46,188 nucleotides of DNA from Welwitschia mirabilis (Eukaryota; Gnetophyta; Gnetopsida; Welwitschiales), in NCBI GenBank assembly GCA_051453625.1, contig JBOZIK010000001.1, forward strand, positions 116,077,715-116,123,902, read 5' to 3'. Below the pieces are notes generated by a model. It did not search any database and was not told the DNA's origin. It was given only the letters and a program-made list of their open reading frames with translations. Shown one piece after another: positions 1-11,815 of the stretch. Numbering within the stretch: the first letter of the stretch is position 1; every line of letters begins with the position of its first letter. Position numbers and translations under genes: made by a program.

Positions 1-960
1 CATAACTTGGCATCGCAACAATGTCAAATTTTTAAAATACCTATGAATAATTAAGAGGAGGATGAACATCAAGAAAATCCTTTTTTAGTTCAAAGAATAA
101 GTGCCATCATCTAGAAATAAATCTTTACAAAATATAAAGATCTTGAATTTGTAGCAATGGTAATCACAATTATAAAAAAACATACTAATCAAAATTTACT
201 AGATTTAAGAGATAAAGTTAATATTCTACCTTCTTGTATCTATAAGAAACTTAGTTTAGATGGATAGAAGAGTACTAGGCTTCAACTATAACTAGTTAAT
301 ACTTCTAATAAATTAGCTTTATAGATTGTATATGATATTATATTATAGATGGAGAGTTATTATTTTTTATGAATTTTTAGGTTTTATAAATAAAAACAAT
401 AATTAATCATGCAGTTTCTTTAATTCTTGGTAGACCTTTTCTTATAACTTCTAATGCATTAATCAATTGTATGAATGGTCTTATGAAAATATATTTTGAC
501 AACTTGAATTTTAAACTTAATATCATTTAGTTAACAAAACTTCCTTTGGATAAGAATTTTTTGAAGCATGTCAGCATGTTAGTAAGTCAACTTATTCATA
601 TTGAATCATTTCCTCATACTTGAAATGTTTTTTATTTACCATCATTTTTAAGAATTATTTAATTATTAACTTAAATGATAATTCCTTTATTGAGTTAAAA
701 CTAATTTCAAATAATCATAGGTATTCTTTTTTAGGAAATAATCCAAATTTTTTAGTGGTTCTTGGCTCAGAATTATTTCCATATCAAGAAAATGTTTTAC
801 TTAACCTATTAAAAAAACGTAAATAAGCTTTAGGATGGATTCTTTTTAATTTCATACATAGAAATACTAGTATTTTAATGCATCATGTATATATTAATGA
901 AATAATACATGTAATTCCTTAACCCTAAAAACCTTTTATGCTTATAAGAAAACCATTATA
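1..960 (+). pseudogene. Ty3/gypsy (Athila/Tat-type) protease and protease-RT linker, decayed
   Basis: Translation in shifting frames gives a retropepsin followed by the start of RT. The protease catalytic region reads DLRDKVNILP from about 202, at the place where the family normally has D-L-G-A-x-V-N-L-L-P. The C-terminal signature ILGRPFL with the following NALIN is at 423-470, in another frame, so at least one frameshift lies between them. A 620-826 reading frame carries ELKLISNNHRYSFLGNN and then a segment ending in LLKKRK. This matches the conserved linker just before RT (the 'FLG...VL..H..A.GW' region), and the GW follows at about 832-837. In-frame TAG codons stand where Gln or Trp is expected. 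The match fades near 960, so the RT palm is absent. The element continues left of the window. The same protease type occurs on the opposite strand at 8035-8409. Seen: motifs. Inferred: Athila/Tat lineage. Confidence 0.78.
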
Positions 961-1310
961 TCTAACTACTTTGTGTTTTAGATAACTTTTTATCATTACT
1001 TTTACATTTCCAAACTTATTTGTCTGGAACATAGTGAAAAGCATTATTTTAAAAGATAATTGATTTTATTGCATGATGTTAGATTACATTTATCCCTTAG
1101 TAATTTCATGCAAGTTGGTTAGGTCCATATTTGATAAAGCATGAGCTACTAAATAATGTCTTTCTCATAGAAAATCCCATAGATTATCATTCATTTGAAC
1201 TCACTAATCAATGATTTTTTCTACCATTAAATAACTTTATAAGTGTAATAATGAGACTTGCTCCAATACATTGTAGAGAAGAGAGGTGTCACTCGAATAT
1301 GATGATCATA
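961..1310. other. Unassigned AT-rich stretch
   Basis: No coding similarity, repeat or RNA structure was recognised. It lies directly after the point where the gypsy RT match stops, so it may be decayed RT or the edge of another insertion. Confidence 0.5.
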
Positions 1311-1370
1311 TCAAAATAATGGAAAGAAAACAAGGGACGTAAAAAAAAAAAAAAAAGAAGATGATATAGA

Positions 1371-1410
1371 TGGATTAACAAAAAAAAAAAAAAAGGCAGA
1401 TCCAAAATCA
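1371..1410 (+). repeat. Left copy of gap-flanking direct repeat (40 bp)
   Basis: This A-rich segment starting TGGATTAACA is repeated nearly perfectly at 1897-1935, directly after the 483-N gap. The position of the second copy at the gap edge suggests overlapping contig ends. Confidence 0.8.
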
Positions 1411-1413
1411 AAA

Positions 1414-1896
1414 NNNNNNNNNNNNNNNNNNNNNNNNNNNNNNNNNNNNNNNNNNNNNNNNNNNNNNNNNNNNNNNNNNNNNNNNNNNNNNNNNNNNNNN
1501 NNNNNNNNNNNNNNNNNNNNNNNNNNNNNNNNNNNNNNNNNNNNNNNNNNNNNNNNNNNNNNNNNNNNNNNNNNNNNNNNNNNNNNNNNNNNNNNNNNNN
1601 NNNNNNNNNNNNNNNNNNNNNNNNNNNNNNNNNNNNNNNNNNNNNNNNNNNNNNNNNNNNNNNNNNNNNNNNNNNNNNNNNNNNNNNNNNNNNNNNNNNN
1701 NNNNNNNNNNNNNNNNNNNNNNNNNNNNNNNNNNNNNNNNNNNNNNNNNNNNNNNNNNNNNNNNNNNNNNNNNNNNNNNNNNNNNNNNNNNNNNNNNNNN
1801 NNNNNNNNNNNNNNNNNNNNNNNNNNNNNNNNNNNNNNNNNNNNNNNNNNNNNNNNNNNNNNNNNNNNNNNNNNNNNNNNNNNNNNNNNNNNNNNN
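1414..1896. other. Assembly gap, 483 N
   Basis: Run of unknown bases. A 40-bp sequence is shared by both sides, so the true gap may be smaller or negative. Confidence 0.99.
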
Positions 1897-2137
1897 TGGA
1901 TTAACAAAAAAAAAAAAAAGGCAGATCCAAAATCATAAGGATCATGGAGAGAGAAAAAGAGGGGCTATAGTAAAAGACCAGAAAGCAAAAAGAAAAAAGA
2001 AATGACAAGGGAATCATAGGGAAGAAAAACAAAAATAAATAAAAGATATAGACTAGAGGCCATAGTGAAGGAACAAAAAAACCTACACAGCTAGCAAAAG
2101 GATTGCAATCACATAGATCAAAATAGAGAGAGGAAGC

Positions 2138-2331
2138 CATCAACAAGAAGACACTAGATAGAAAAATAACACACATCAAAGACTNNNNNNNNNNNNNNNN
2201 NNNNNNNNNNNNNNNNNNNNNNNNNNNNNNNNNNNNNNNNNNNNNNNNNNNNNNNNNNNNNNNNNNNNNNNNNNNNNNNNNNNNCATCAACAAGAAGACA
2301 CTAGATAGAAAAAGAACACACATCAAAGACT
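2138..2331 (+). repeat. 47-bp direct repeat flanking a 100-N gap
   Basis: The 47 bases at 2138-2184 recur at 2285-2331 with one visible mismatch (ATAAC versus AGAAC). The copies abut the gap on both sides, the signature of overlapping contig ends left unmerged. Confidence 0.85.
2185..2284. other. Assembly gap, 100 N
   Basis: A fixed 100-base placeholder, flanked on both sides by the same 47 bp. Confidence 0.99.
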
Positions 2332-2720
2332 GAATAATCATAGAGTGAAGTGGATCATAGTAGATTAAGAGGATGGGAGAGAAATAGGGCCAAGGGAAAG
2401 AACATGAAGAAGAATCACAAAGTAGGATGTCAAATGGTAATAGATAGTAAAGCACACACATAAAGGCTTTCTTTATCACCTCATAGTAAGGAATCAACAT
2501 AATTATTGAGGGTTAGCTTTTAAGAACATGAAGAGATTTCTCTACTAGACATCATAATTTAGATGCAAAAGGTGCAAAACATTTGGGAGTAGCCATGATC
2601 ATCATTGCACATCTGTTTTACATGAAAGGAGTAGGGAAGCTTAGTGAAAGTAGGACATTAGTGGTAGGTAAAGGGAAGAAAGTAGTACAAAAAATAAAAT
2701 GACATTAGGAAATAAAAGAA

Positions 2721-3439
2721 ATAGTGCATAGAATGTCTCTTTCAAGTAAAGAAGATCAAGTGCATTTAAAATTTATAGGTAATACTCAAACATTCTTGTA
2801 TAAGCTTAGTTTAATGTGCATCATTAATTATTTTCCATCATTATGATTATAAATTTTTAAATCAAACAAAGATATTTCTATCCTCTCTTTTGAAATATTT
2901 TGATAAATCTATATTTTTAATCACTTAAGTAGTTTACATCATTTGATTAAGAAATTTTATGTTATCTTTTATTGAATGTGCATTGCATTTAGAAAGAAAT
3001 GTCAAATATATTTGAATTTCTTATGGAATAATACACATTCCTTATCTTGTAAAATCCTCTCACATTGTTTGCCAATTTTTATCTTTTATTTAAAATAACT
3101 TTACATGGATATATAAATGTCTATAATTAAATGAAAAAAATGTCACTACATTACAAACCTCTTTAATTTTTTCATATTTCATGTTTCATTTTGTTACTAA
3201 ACCTATCTAAGTATAATTATCTATCAAAATAACCTATTTTTTTGCCATATTTAAGTTTGAAGGACTACTAAGAATATTTTATTCACATATCTCTTTTACC
3301 TTCAAATCCATGAAATATCCTTAATTTAAGCATTGAAATATACAACATCTATTTACATTAAGTTTTGGATATTACCTCATTGAGTATAAGAATTACATCC
3401 TAAATAATTTGAAGACAGAGAAATAACATCATTTCATAA
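2721..3439. other. Unassigned AT-rich stretch
   Basis: No domain, repeat unit or RNA gene was recognised on either strand. Confidence 0.5.
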
Positions 3440-3860
3440 TGTTAAATCACAACATTAAAACCAAGCTCAATTAACCCAATCAATCATCAAAGCTTATCAA
3501 ACATGATGAAAATTAATGAAACGTAGTAAAAAAACAACCACATTCATATAATGCCAAGTTGTTAATTCTAGTCTGACTAAGTCAAATTAGTTAGAAATAG
3601 TTAATCATAGTCAAACTATTAAAACTCAGTCAACATTAAATCATTAAATTTAGTTCAACTTAGTTAAATCCCCATTAAAATAATAGTCAAAATTAATCAA
3701 GCTTAGTTAAACTTATTTAAATGCAATCAAAATATATTAAATCATTAATATCTGTATAAACTCTATTAAATTGTCATCAAACCTATCAAATTACCTATCA
3801 TTAAGTTACATTTAAACTAATCCATTATTTATAGAAAACAAGAATTCCATAAGTAATAAG
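3440..3860. repeat. Degenerate short-period repeats rich in TCAA/TTAGTTAAA
   Basis: Words such as AGTCAAA, TTAGTTAAA, AATCAAGCTTA and ATTAAATC recur every 15 to 25 bases over about 400 bp without an exact unit. This looks like an old, diverged minisatellite or the repeat-rich part of an LTR. Boundaries are approximate. Confidence 0.45.
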
Positions 3861-3906
3861 ATTGATTGATCATCTACCTCTTCCATCTTATTTTAAGTTT
3901 ATAAGA

Positions 3907-3916
3907 NNNNNNNNNN
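3907..3916. other. Assembly gap, 10 N
   Basis: Short run of unknown bases in otherwise unassigned AT-rich DNA. No duplicated flank was seen. Confidence 0.99.
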
Positions 3917-4226
3917 TGATCTTAATAAAATCATTTTTATCTTTTCAAAATTTTGGTAGAGATGTTATAAATTCTTGCTCTTTAAGACAAACTAATCTTT
4001 ACTTTCAAGTTACTTATTAATTTTTATAGTATTTTTGCTCTTTAATTAGGTAAATCATAAGAAAAAATATGGTTTATTTGCTTTCATGTTATGAATTTAC
4101 TTCAAGAATTCCAAAAGAATGAAATTATTTTTCTATTAAGATAATAATCCAATAAACCTCTTGTGCTTATCAAATATTCTTGAAATATTAATAATATTAT
4201 TTTTAAATCATTATTAATAGGTTTGG

Positions 4227-4340
4227 TTAACTGCTTTAGGGCTATGGACACTTACTAGTAATACATATGTAATGATTCATTTATTATACATTTAACTATA
4301 TCAGGGATATAGACATTCACTAGTAATGCAAAACTGAATG
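4227..4340 (+). repeat. 65-bp-period repeat, two units (inverted copy at 7070-7200)
   Basis: Two units start with TTAACT at 4227 and 4292. Both hold a core like AGGGCTATGGACA...CACTAGTAAT. The reverse complement of 7200 down to about 7070 has the same two-unit arrangement with the same 65-bp spacing. One locus is outside and the other inside the minus-strand gypsy element, so two copies of the same repeat family in opposite orientation are present. Confidence 0.65.
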
Positions 4341-4796
4341 TTTTATTAACAACGTGTTAAGTCTATTCAAATGAAGTTTCATAACACCAAATGCTCAACA
4401 CGATTAAATGCTTGAAAAAGTCGCTCATACTCATAGAAGAAATTCAAATGAAATTAAGGTGACATTAGAGAAATATTTTAATATGATTACTTTAGAAAAT
4501 TATAACTTGAAACTCTTTCTACTAGTCTTGAATGTTGCATTATGTTTTCATTAATACTTTGCTTTATCTTGGTAATATATCCATAAATTTCAATAAAAAT
4601 AAAAAAAGTAGGCCATTAGCTTAGGTTTAATAAGTCACTTTGATTCATAGGATGCATGAATTTATCATTTTCCATTTTCATCCCTTTCATTTCCTTTTTT
4701 TTTAAATTAACCATTTTAAGACATAAAATTCCACATGATCCTCTATGTTAAATCATACTTGTATTTATGACCTCTTCATACATGTCTTAATTTAAG
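4341..4796. other. Unassigned AT-rich stretch left of the gypsy LTR
   Basis: No recognised coding or RNA feature. The direct repeat shared with 20.4-21.8 kb begins at about 4797, so this segment lies outside the gypsy element. Confidence 0.45.
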
Positions 4797-6196
4797 TGTT
4801 CATGGTATGACTTGGCTATGATTATGTCTTTCATTAAAGAGAAAAGAAGTCAAAATCATTTTTATAATATAAGATTGTATGCATTTGAGCTAATATCTAA
4901 AACTTTCATTTTAGAAAGCATTCTAGAGTTATTTTTACTTGAGAAAAATGTCAACAAAAAAATAGTAAAATCAACATAACATAAAACTAAAAATAGATTT
5001 AAGTAATGGGAAAAATTGAGAAAGTGATTCAAGGGATTTTAATGGTCAAGAGTATGAAAATGAAACTAGCAAAATGCTAACTTATATTGAAAGACATAAT
5101 GCAAATTCCTAATTTAAACATTAGAAATGCCAAGTTCATTATGGTTAGGATAATTATGACATAATCTAGTTCACCACATGAGTAGTAGTAATTTCTTTGC
5201 ATTACTTTAATTCATTATAGCCTAATCACAAGCATAATAAGTATGAAAATAAAACCTAAAAGCCATTAGGTATATTTAAATTATGAATCAAAAATATGAA
5301 CAAAAAAATTCACATATGAATATAAATAACTTAAAAATGTTATAACTTCAATCAAATATTAAAAGTATGAAATGACTTGTAACTTAGAATTAAGAAAAGA
5401 ATGCTACTAGCATGTATTATCAGAATAGGAATTGCAATACATCAATGAAAGAAATTTAAAGCTTAATTACATAAACATTAAACTAGCCTTAAGGGAAAGG
5501 CATTCCTAAAGGAAAAACTTAGAGCAACATGCTGAAGACTATTTCACTCTTAAGGTTGAATACTCTTAGCCTAGAATAAATGTTATAAAGTAGGGAACTT
5601 GGCCCTTTTCATATTAAAGGCTAGCATTGAAGTGATTAAAGTCCTTTATCTTCTAGCATTTGATGGGGTAATTGATGTTCTATCTTTTAATGTAAGGTAT
5701 ATTGTGCCTAAAACAACATGGATTATCATGATAAGTCTGACACATAGGATTTGGAGTAGGATTCCTCTACCAACTAGTGCCATCATGATATTCACTAATA
5801 CTACCCTTATTTTATATAATAATGACTATTTTATTGCTAAAGGTAATGGCTAATTTTAATACACTAATTGATTAGACCCACAACTAGGAACTCATAATTT
5901 TTACATGATGAAATTAAAATATAAGTTTAAAAGTAATTCTCTTAAAGAGAGTTGTTCCATCGTATAGGTAACCAATGCTGCTGGCATTTTCTCTTAGGTT
6001 AAGTCTAGTTTATGGCTTATGCACTAGAGTGTAGTTAAATACATAAACACATCATGGAAAAACATATAAGTTTATACATTGCATTAAAAAGGATTAGAAA
6101 ACATATTTTCATGATAAAATGATTAAATTAATATCTTCTTTTATGCTAAATAAGCCTAATATACTTGAGATAAATCTCAATTTTAAGATGATATCA
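4797..6196 (-). repeat. 3' LTR of the minus-strand gypsy element
   Basis: Aligns by eye along its whole length to 20399-21809, with about 70% identity and no large gaps. Shared landmarks include CACATGAGTAGT near 5175/20825, CTTAAGGTTGAATGCTCTTAGC-like text near 5550/21200, and AACACATCATGG-like text near 6045/21660. The right end reads ...GATATCA followed by a pyrimidine tract, as expected for an LTR beginning with TG on the minus strand. An 84-codon open frame inside (5599-5853) has no domain and no conserved counterpart in the other LTR, so it is not called. Confidence 0.7.
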
Positions 6197-6211
6197 TGTC
6201 CCCAACTAGAC
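6197..6211 (-). promoter_or_regulatory. Polypurine-tract-like sequence next to the gypsy 3' LTR
   Basis: On the minus strand this reads GTCTAGTTGGGGACA and is followed at once by the putative LTR start TGATATCA. The position just outside the LTR, on the internal side, is that of a plus-strand priming PPT. Its purine run is short and interrupted by decay. Confidence 0.45.
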
Positions 6212-7900
6212 TTTTGTCAATTCCTTAGCAAAATGCATTATAAAGAATGACTAGTATAAAAACATTGCTAAATAAAACATTCAAGTATAATGTAAGAATA
6301 ATAAACTTGAAAATTTTGGTTAATTTTTAGAAAAATAAGGTATTAAAAACAAAATTTTCTTAAAAAATATGGATGTCATAACCCCCAATGAAAATTAAAA
6401 TTTATCCTTAAAGGTTAAAAACATATAAACAATTGAATATAAAATTTGAGAATAATTTGATACAATTTTAAAAGGGTAATTTTTTATTACATGTTATTTT
6501 TTTTAAAATGAAAAAATATAAGGCAATGTAACTAAGCTCAATTTAAAGAAAAAGCTAGCTAATGAGAAATTACTATCTCCATATTTTAACCAATCTCTTA
6601 TCCCCAATAATTCAAGCTTGCTTTTCTTAAGTAAACATGAAGTGAAAGATTAATTCACAATACAAACATTAATGCATTATGCTGTCATTTCTCATTGAAT
6701 GGGATGAGGTAAAAATGGTAATGTGAGTAGGCATAAAGCAAAAAATGACAATGTAAATGAAACTCAATCATATAGCCTAAGAATAAACACGACAACTTAC
6801 TTAAGATAATGATCTTAGTTTATTACAATATTTGTAATTTTTCTATTTTTTTGAATGGATCTCAATGCTAAATAAGTGAGGTATTAGTTAAGTTAACTCA
6901 TAAAATTTCAAAAGTAGCAAGAAAATTTTAACTATAATTGTTAAAGAAGAAAAATATAGAAGGTCTTAAATTCTCATCTTGATTTCCATTTTGTTTCTTC
7001 TTTTATTATCACAATTATTTTTTTAAGAATTTTAATGTTACTAATCATCTAATGTTATGGAATTTTTCTTTCAATAAAGTTAAGCATTTTTTCTTAAATA
7101 AATTAAAGCATATAAATCCCTAGCATAGTTAAACATGGCATAATTAGATGATTAAAGCCACATTACTAGTGACTGTCCATAGCCCTAATGTAGTTAACTA
7201 AATCGAATAAACCAACCAAAGATCAAAATGTTCTTTTTAACAAGATATATTACTTTTATTTTTTTTAATTCTACTTTACATACACTGTTTATGCACATAG
7301 GAGGGGCCATTGGCTCTTTAGCCTAATTATCTTATTCAAATAAATTGTTAAAAACAAAGAGTATAGCATAAAAATAAATTCTTTATTTGTCTAAATTGAA
7401 GAGCTCAAGTGAATGCAAACTTTAATGACATAACCAAAAATAAGCATAACTTTCTTTCAAAAATCATAAGTGCACTTAATCTTAGCTAATACTTGAAATG
7501 ATAGAAATATTACTTATTGTTGGTTTAACTATTATACACCATTAAGCAGGGTTATTAAGTCTCATGAATTCACAAGTAAATGGAAGGAATGGATGATTTG
7601 TAGATTTAATAGGATGGTTTAAAAGTGAAATGGATGAATGAAAGGGGTGGAGGGGATGTTTGAATAAATGGTAATGCTTAGGATTCACTATGAGAAAACA
7701 TCCTTAAATGATATTTTGTTTGCTATAAGTTAACTTTTACCAATTCAAGGCTTCAATACCAAATTTTTTTCTTAACGGAATGTCAAGAAAACAACTAAGA
7801 AATATCATGAGAATATGGGTGAAATATTGTCATAGGATGGAAAATATGGATACATCCTATACATGAATTTAGAAATTTAGATAGCACAATTTAAAAATAG
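6212..7900 (-). other. Gypsy internal spacer without RT or integrase
   Basis: Between the protease remnant and the 3' LTR only about 1.7 kb remains. No YxDD, RNase H or integrase zinc-finger/DDE signature was seen on either strand. It contains the inverted copy of the 65-bp repeat (about 7070-7200). This may be the long non-coding spacer that Athila/Tat elements have after pol, joined to protease by deletion. Confidence 0.5.
7070..7205 (-). repeat. Inverted copy of the 65-bp-period repeat
   Basis: Reverse-complement similarity to 4227-4340, with two units starting near 7200 and 7132 and the same core, TTAGGGCTATGGACAGTCAC. Spacing between unit starts is 65 bp, as at the other locus. Confidence 0.6.
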
Positions 7901-8034
7901 TTTTTTTTCCAATCTATGGCTTTCTTGTTTTCCTCCAAAAATTCCTCAAAGTATGACTCTAAAGAAGTAGAAAGGTTATTTCCACAATTAGAATTTAAAT
8001 TAGATTTCAAAGATATATGAGGAGAAGAAACATT

Positions 8035-8409
8035 TTATTCTTGAGTAAAAAATTTAATACCATGAATTCTATTAATAAAATCAACTTCATTAATATTCCT
8101 TAGCAATTTTATGGTATTAAGAATGTTCAATTCCTTAGTTATATTACCAAATTGTATTTTTATAAGATCATTCCTAATGTTAATAAGAGAAGTGGAAGTG
8201 GAAAGGAAAGGTCCTTTTAAGATGATAAGAGCTAAATGATATTTCACTAATTTAATTTCTAAAACTATGAAGTCTATTAGGAAATAGCAATTATCTACTT
8301 GAACTATAACACCTTTTACAATTCCAAGTAGTGACTGTAAAGAATTATTACTCAATTGCAATTGGATTTGAGTTTTCTTAAGGTTATTCAAGTCAAGTTC
8401 CATATACAC
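8035..8409 (-). pseudogene. gypsy retropepsin (protease) fragment
   Basis: The 124-codon open frame on the minus strand matches the second half of the Athila/Tat aspartic protease: TQIQLQLSNNSL, then IVKGVIVQVDNCYFLIDFIV (the conserved flap and strand region), then LIILKGPFLSTSTSLINI in place of the usual I-L-G-R-P-F-L-A-T..A-L-I, and finally IQFGNITKELNI. The usual GRP is changed to KGP. The catalytic D-x-G-A-x-V-N part lies upstream in another frame, near 8410-8480, and is decayed. The Met at the start is incidental; protease is normally part of a gag-pol polyprotein. It sits downstream of gag on the same strand. The product would not be active. Confidence 0.82.
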
Positions 8410-9419
8410 ATAGTGGAATAAAATATTAAAGATTACTCTAAGATCTAATAGGACATGTCTAAGATTCTTTTTACTAATTATAATGGCTATTGTTAAGTAA
8501 CTAGGTTTTTTTCATACTTAGGAATAATTTAATTTTATATGATAACACCAGTCTATTGAGATAGAGAATATTTTCTTAATAATATGCATTCATCTCTTCA
8601 TAGTGAACATGTCCTTGAAAAACTTAATGTACAAAGATACTATTTTAAAACTTATAAGATAGGCATATTAATTTTCACTTTCTTAAGACTTTATAAGACT
8701 TCTAGTTATTTCTTCTCTACCTTCTCCTTTCTAAACTATTGGAAAAATGATATAGGTCTTTTAGAAATTGTATGAACATTTTCCTTTTCATTGACAACTT
8801 TATTTTTCTTATTGATTTTTGTCAGTTGGTTTCCTCATATGTTTAGTCTTATTCTAATTCTTGATTTATTTATTTTTCACTCATAGGATGTATAGCCTTG
8901 TTTTTGTTAATGTAAGTAGTTTCTACTCCTCCTAAAATTTTATTGCCTCTAGGGTTTGGCTTAGGAATCATGGGAAGTTTACCTAGTTCTTGATGGTTAA
9001 GGGAATAAATGATATGAATGGAAGTTTGATTAAGTTTCTAAATGTTTTCTTTAAATTTGTGAAAGGTAGAAGAGTTTTTCCTATTGATCTATTATTGGTC
9101 TAGGATGATTTGAGTTTGTGACTACATAAATGTTTTTAATATTTTCTTAAAAGTCTTAAATGATGAGGGATGATGGTTTGATGATGATAACATCGGGTTA
9201 AAAATAAAGGATAAGTATAAGAAGATAAAGAAAATGAGCTTCTAGGTTAACTAGTTAAAGCTTGATTATGGTGATTATCTTATTTTTATGAGAAATTTGA
9301 ATGATTTCTTTACACATGATTGTAAGTATTTGAATATGAATTATATTTATAGTTCTACTAGTATTGTACTACTAGATTTAATTATTCATTAATAGTGTTT
9401 TAAAAGATAGAAATTGAAG

Positions 9420-10301
9420 GACATTCACACATTTTGTGGTTGTCAATATTGCAAAGTAGACATTCGCATTTAGAGGCTATACATTAGGGCTTTAAGGTGA
9501 GGGATTCAATTTTTCTAAAAAGCTTAACCATTCAATTATTACCTACAAGTTTTCTAAAACTTAAAAAATACTAGTGGACTTAACTACATGATAGCATCTA
9601 AAGGGTTTTTTAGGTTAATTTCTAATTCTTTGAACTTTCAAAACTCAATTATAAGTAATCCTAAACTTCATTTATTTCAAGGTTAAGAAAAATTATTCTA
9701 CTCATCATTTCTACTAATTATTTATTATCTAAGAATAATCCTTTGTAAAAGAAACCAATTAATCTCCTTGGTTTAAAACCATGTTATAACACTTTAAAAG
9801 TAGGTCTTTAAATATTTATAAGGTTTGTGAGAAGATTTCATAAAAATTTTTTTTAAGTTCATTATGTCTATTCTAAGCACATTGATTTTGTAACTAGAAA
9901 AAAATTTAGTGATGAAGACTTTATTCAAGTTAGTATAAGTTATGATAGAAAGAGATTTTAAGGTATATAAGTAAGCGTTGGGTTTTTTCCTTAAAGAGAA
10001 AGGGGATAAAATCAACTTAATTCCATTAGCTATGCTTAAATATTGAGGGATAGTTAATAGCACACTTTAAAATCTTTTAAATATAAATATAGATCTTTAA
10101 ATTCAAGCCCATGAGGTTTTTAAAAAGTTGAATGATAGATGACAAATATAATTTACATGCTATTGAGGATTAAACTATACATGAAGATATATCTAGACAT
10201 TTTGATTGAAGGTAATTCTTAAAAAATTATTTAGGGTAACACTTATCAAAAAAATTTCATATAAAAAATATCTTGAATTTTGGATGGTGGATAGTTTAAA
10301 A
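9420..10301 (-). pseudogene. gypsy gag (Retrotrans_gag domain plus zinc-knuckle remnant)
   Basis: The best-preserved part is an 89-codon minus-strand frame (9794-10063) with IKLILSPFSLRKKPNAYLYT and later NLNKVFITKFFSSYK. This is the classic plant gypsy capsid pattern 'I-R-L-x-L-F-P-F-S-L-x-x-K-A-x-x-W-L ... F-L-x-K-F-F'. Upstream, in another frame (about 10100-10200), weak matches to the preceding 'HGLE...PY.HL..FEEV' segment are visible. Downstream, near 9575-9600, LDAI resembles the conserved 'TLDAA' segment. At 9420-9480 the minus strand reads CLLCNIDNHKMC, a degenerate CCHC knuckle. Gag is cut at its N-terminal side by the Sirevirus LTR at 10302. The missing part should resume after 19353 but is not recognisable. 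Confidence 0.75.
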
Positions 10302-11813
10302 TGTAGTGGTAAATCTAGTTTTAATTATTCCACTTGTCAAATATTTTGTGTCATTGTGTAGATAGATCATTATAAAGAAAATAAAACCATGATAAGCATA
10401 AGTTAATATTGGATCTTCAAATATGATATCTCATGAAAAGGCTTAAAATGAAAACTGTAAGATTAGTTATTTAAAAATGTCTGTAGAATGGAAAAGATCC
10501 ATGATAAAGACATACAGATACTTGAACTCATCTATGATAAGGATGTCTATATATTAAAGATGTCTCTAATGTATTAAATTTTTAGTCATGGATTAAATAT
10601 GACTATCTAATCGAAGAATAATATGATAAAAGTTAGACTAGACATAGATGAAGACATCTACATGTTTGATGATGTTTATGCTAAATTGAAATAGGTAACT
10701 GATTTATTTTCTATTTGACTAATATTTTACTTTTTAAGTAAGATAATAACTTTTATATTATGAAATCATGATCCTAAAGGCCAAAATATTATACAGACCA
10801 ATTTCATCAATTTCTGAGCAAGTGCACTAAATACATCTACAAAGTGAAGATGTCTGACTTTTACTATATGTGTACAAATTTGAAGATGTTTGGTCCAAAG
10901 TTCACATTAATTTTAAAAAAAAAAAGATGCATGATTGATACTAGACATTTCGTATCCATTGCATGATGGCTGTAAAGTTTAAATATATATTGTTTAAGAT
11001 TAATCAACTACTTTTTCTTTAATGATATAAAGGCATGACATCATGCAATAGTTCATAACTTTTTGCACTTCAAGAAAACATAACAAGCAAATCTAGTAAA
11101 GAGTACAAATGAATAAGTTATTGGAACTTCTTATAAAGGATTAAAGATATTATTTACAAAGGATCTTATAGTAATTTCATCTTTTATTATTAAATTCCCT
11201 TATTGTTACATCATTGGATTTATTCTTGTGATGAAGATAATAATAAGGAACTCAAGTCTTCTTCAAAGCTACATCTTTCAAACTTTTTGTTGTATTGTTT
11301 TTATTAATCTTACATTATTGGACTATATTATTTTTGAATATTTTTGTAAATCTATTCTTATGTTACAAAACTTGTTATAAGGTAATCCTTATAGGAGTGT
11401 GCATTAATATGTACCTGTGAGTACTTGCATTATTGTAATATTAGTAGTAAGCTAAAAAACCATTGTTTCCCTATGTGGAAGGGAGTGTTACCTTCTGATG
11501 AGACTCTTATTAAGGTAATGTTTATGATGCACTAGGAAACCAATATTTCCTAAGAGAAAAAGAGTGTTACCTTGTGAGGATACTCTCATTGTTTTAAGAT
11601 TAGTTGTGCATCAGAGAAATCTTATTTTCTTATAGGTAAAGAATGTCCAAAGTTGTGAGAAAAAGTTACCCTTTATGTGTGGATGTAACCACATTAGGAA
11701 ACCATGTTATATTGATAAGGTATTTATTATTGTTATTTTTCATTATATTATTGGTTAAAAATTTTATTTGATAAAATTCACTCATCCAACCCTTATGAAT
11801 TTAATGATACTCA
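10302..11813 (+). repeat. 5' LTR of the Sirevirus-type element
   Basis: Aligns end to end with 17848-19353. Shared text includes TATCTCATGAAAAG near 10427/17966, TAGATGAAGAC(A/C)TCTACATG near 10640/18190, and CTTCTTCAAAGCTACATCTT near 11255/18800. It contains AGACATCT/AGATGTCT motifs and, at about 11485-11680, a tandem repeat of roughly 80 bp (units beginning GTGTTACCTT). The 3' end reads ATTCACTCATCCAACCC..., a decayed form of the C-rich end typical of Sirevirus LTRs. Confidence 0.82.
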
Positions 11814-11815
11814 AG

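Larger units (their letters stand above)
1311..2720. other. Purine-rich (A/G-skewed) block with two gaps
   Basis: Outside the Ns the plus strand is dominated by A and G, with runs of 12 to 16 A and many GAAGA-type words. The long minus-strand open frames here are Phe- and Ser-rich low-complexity products of this skew, with no domain, and are not called as genes. Such skewed stretches occur in untranslated regions of large plant gypsy elements, but nothing here proves that origin. Confidence 0.5.

Noticed and set aside
1311-2500. Two minus-strand open frames of about 200 codons
   Set aside because: Much of each is Ns, and the remainder is Phe/Ser/Leu low-complexity translated from a purine-rich strand, with no domain.
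5599-5853. 84-codon plus-strand frame
   Set aside because: It lies inside the gypsy LTR and is not conserved in the partner LTR.
6601-6618. TCCCCAATAATTCAAG as a second gypsy PBS
   Set aside because: After the first bases the mismatches include transversions and no LTR edge is adjacent; the site at 20381 fits far better.
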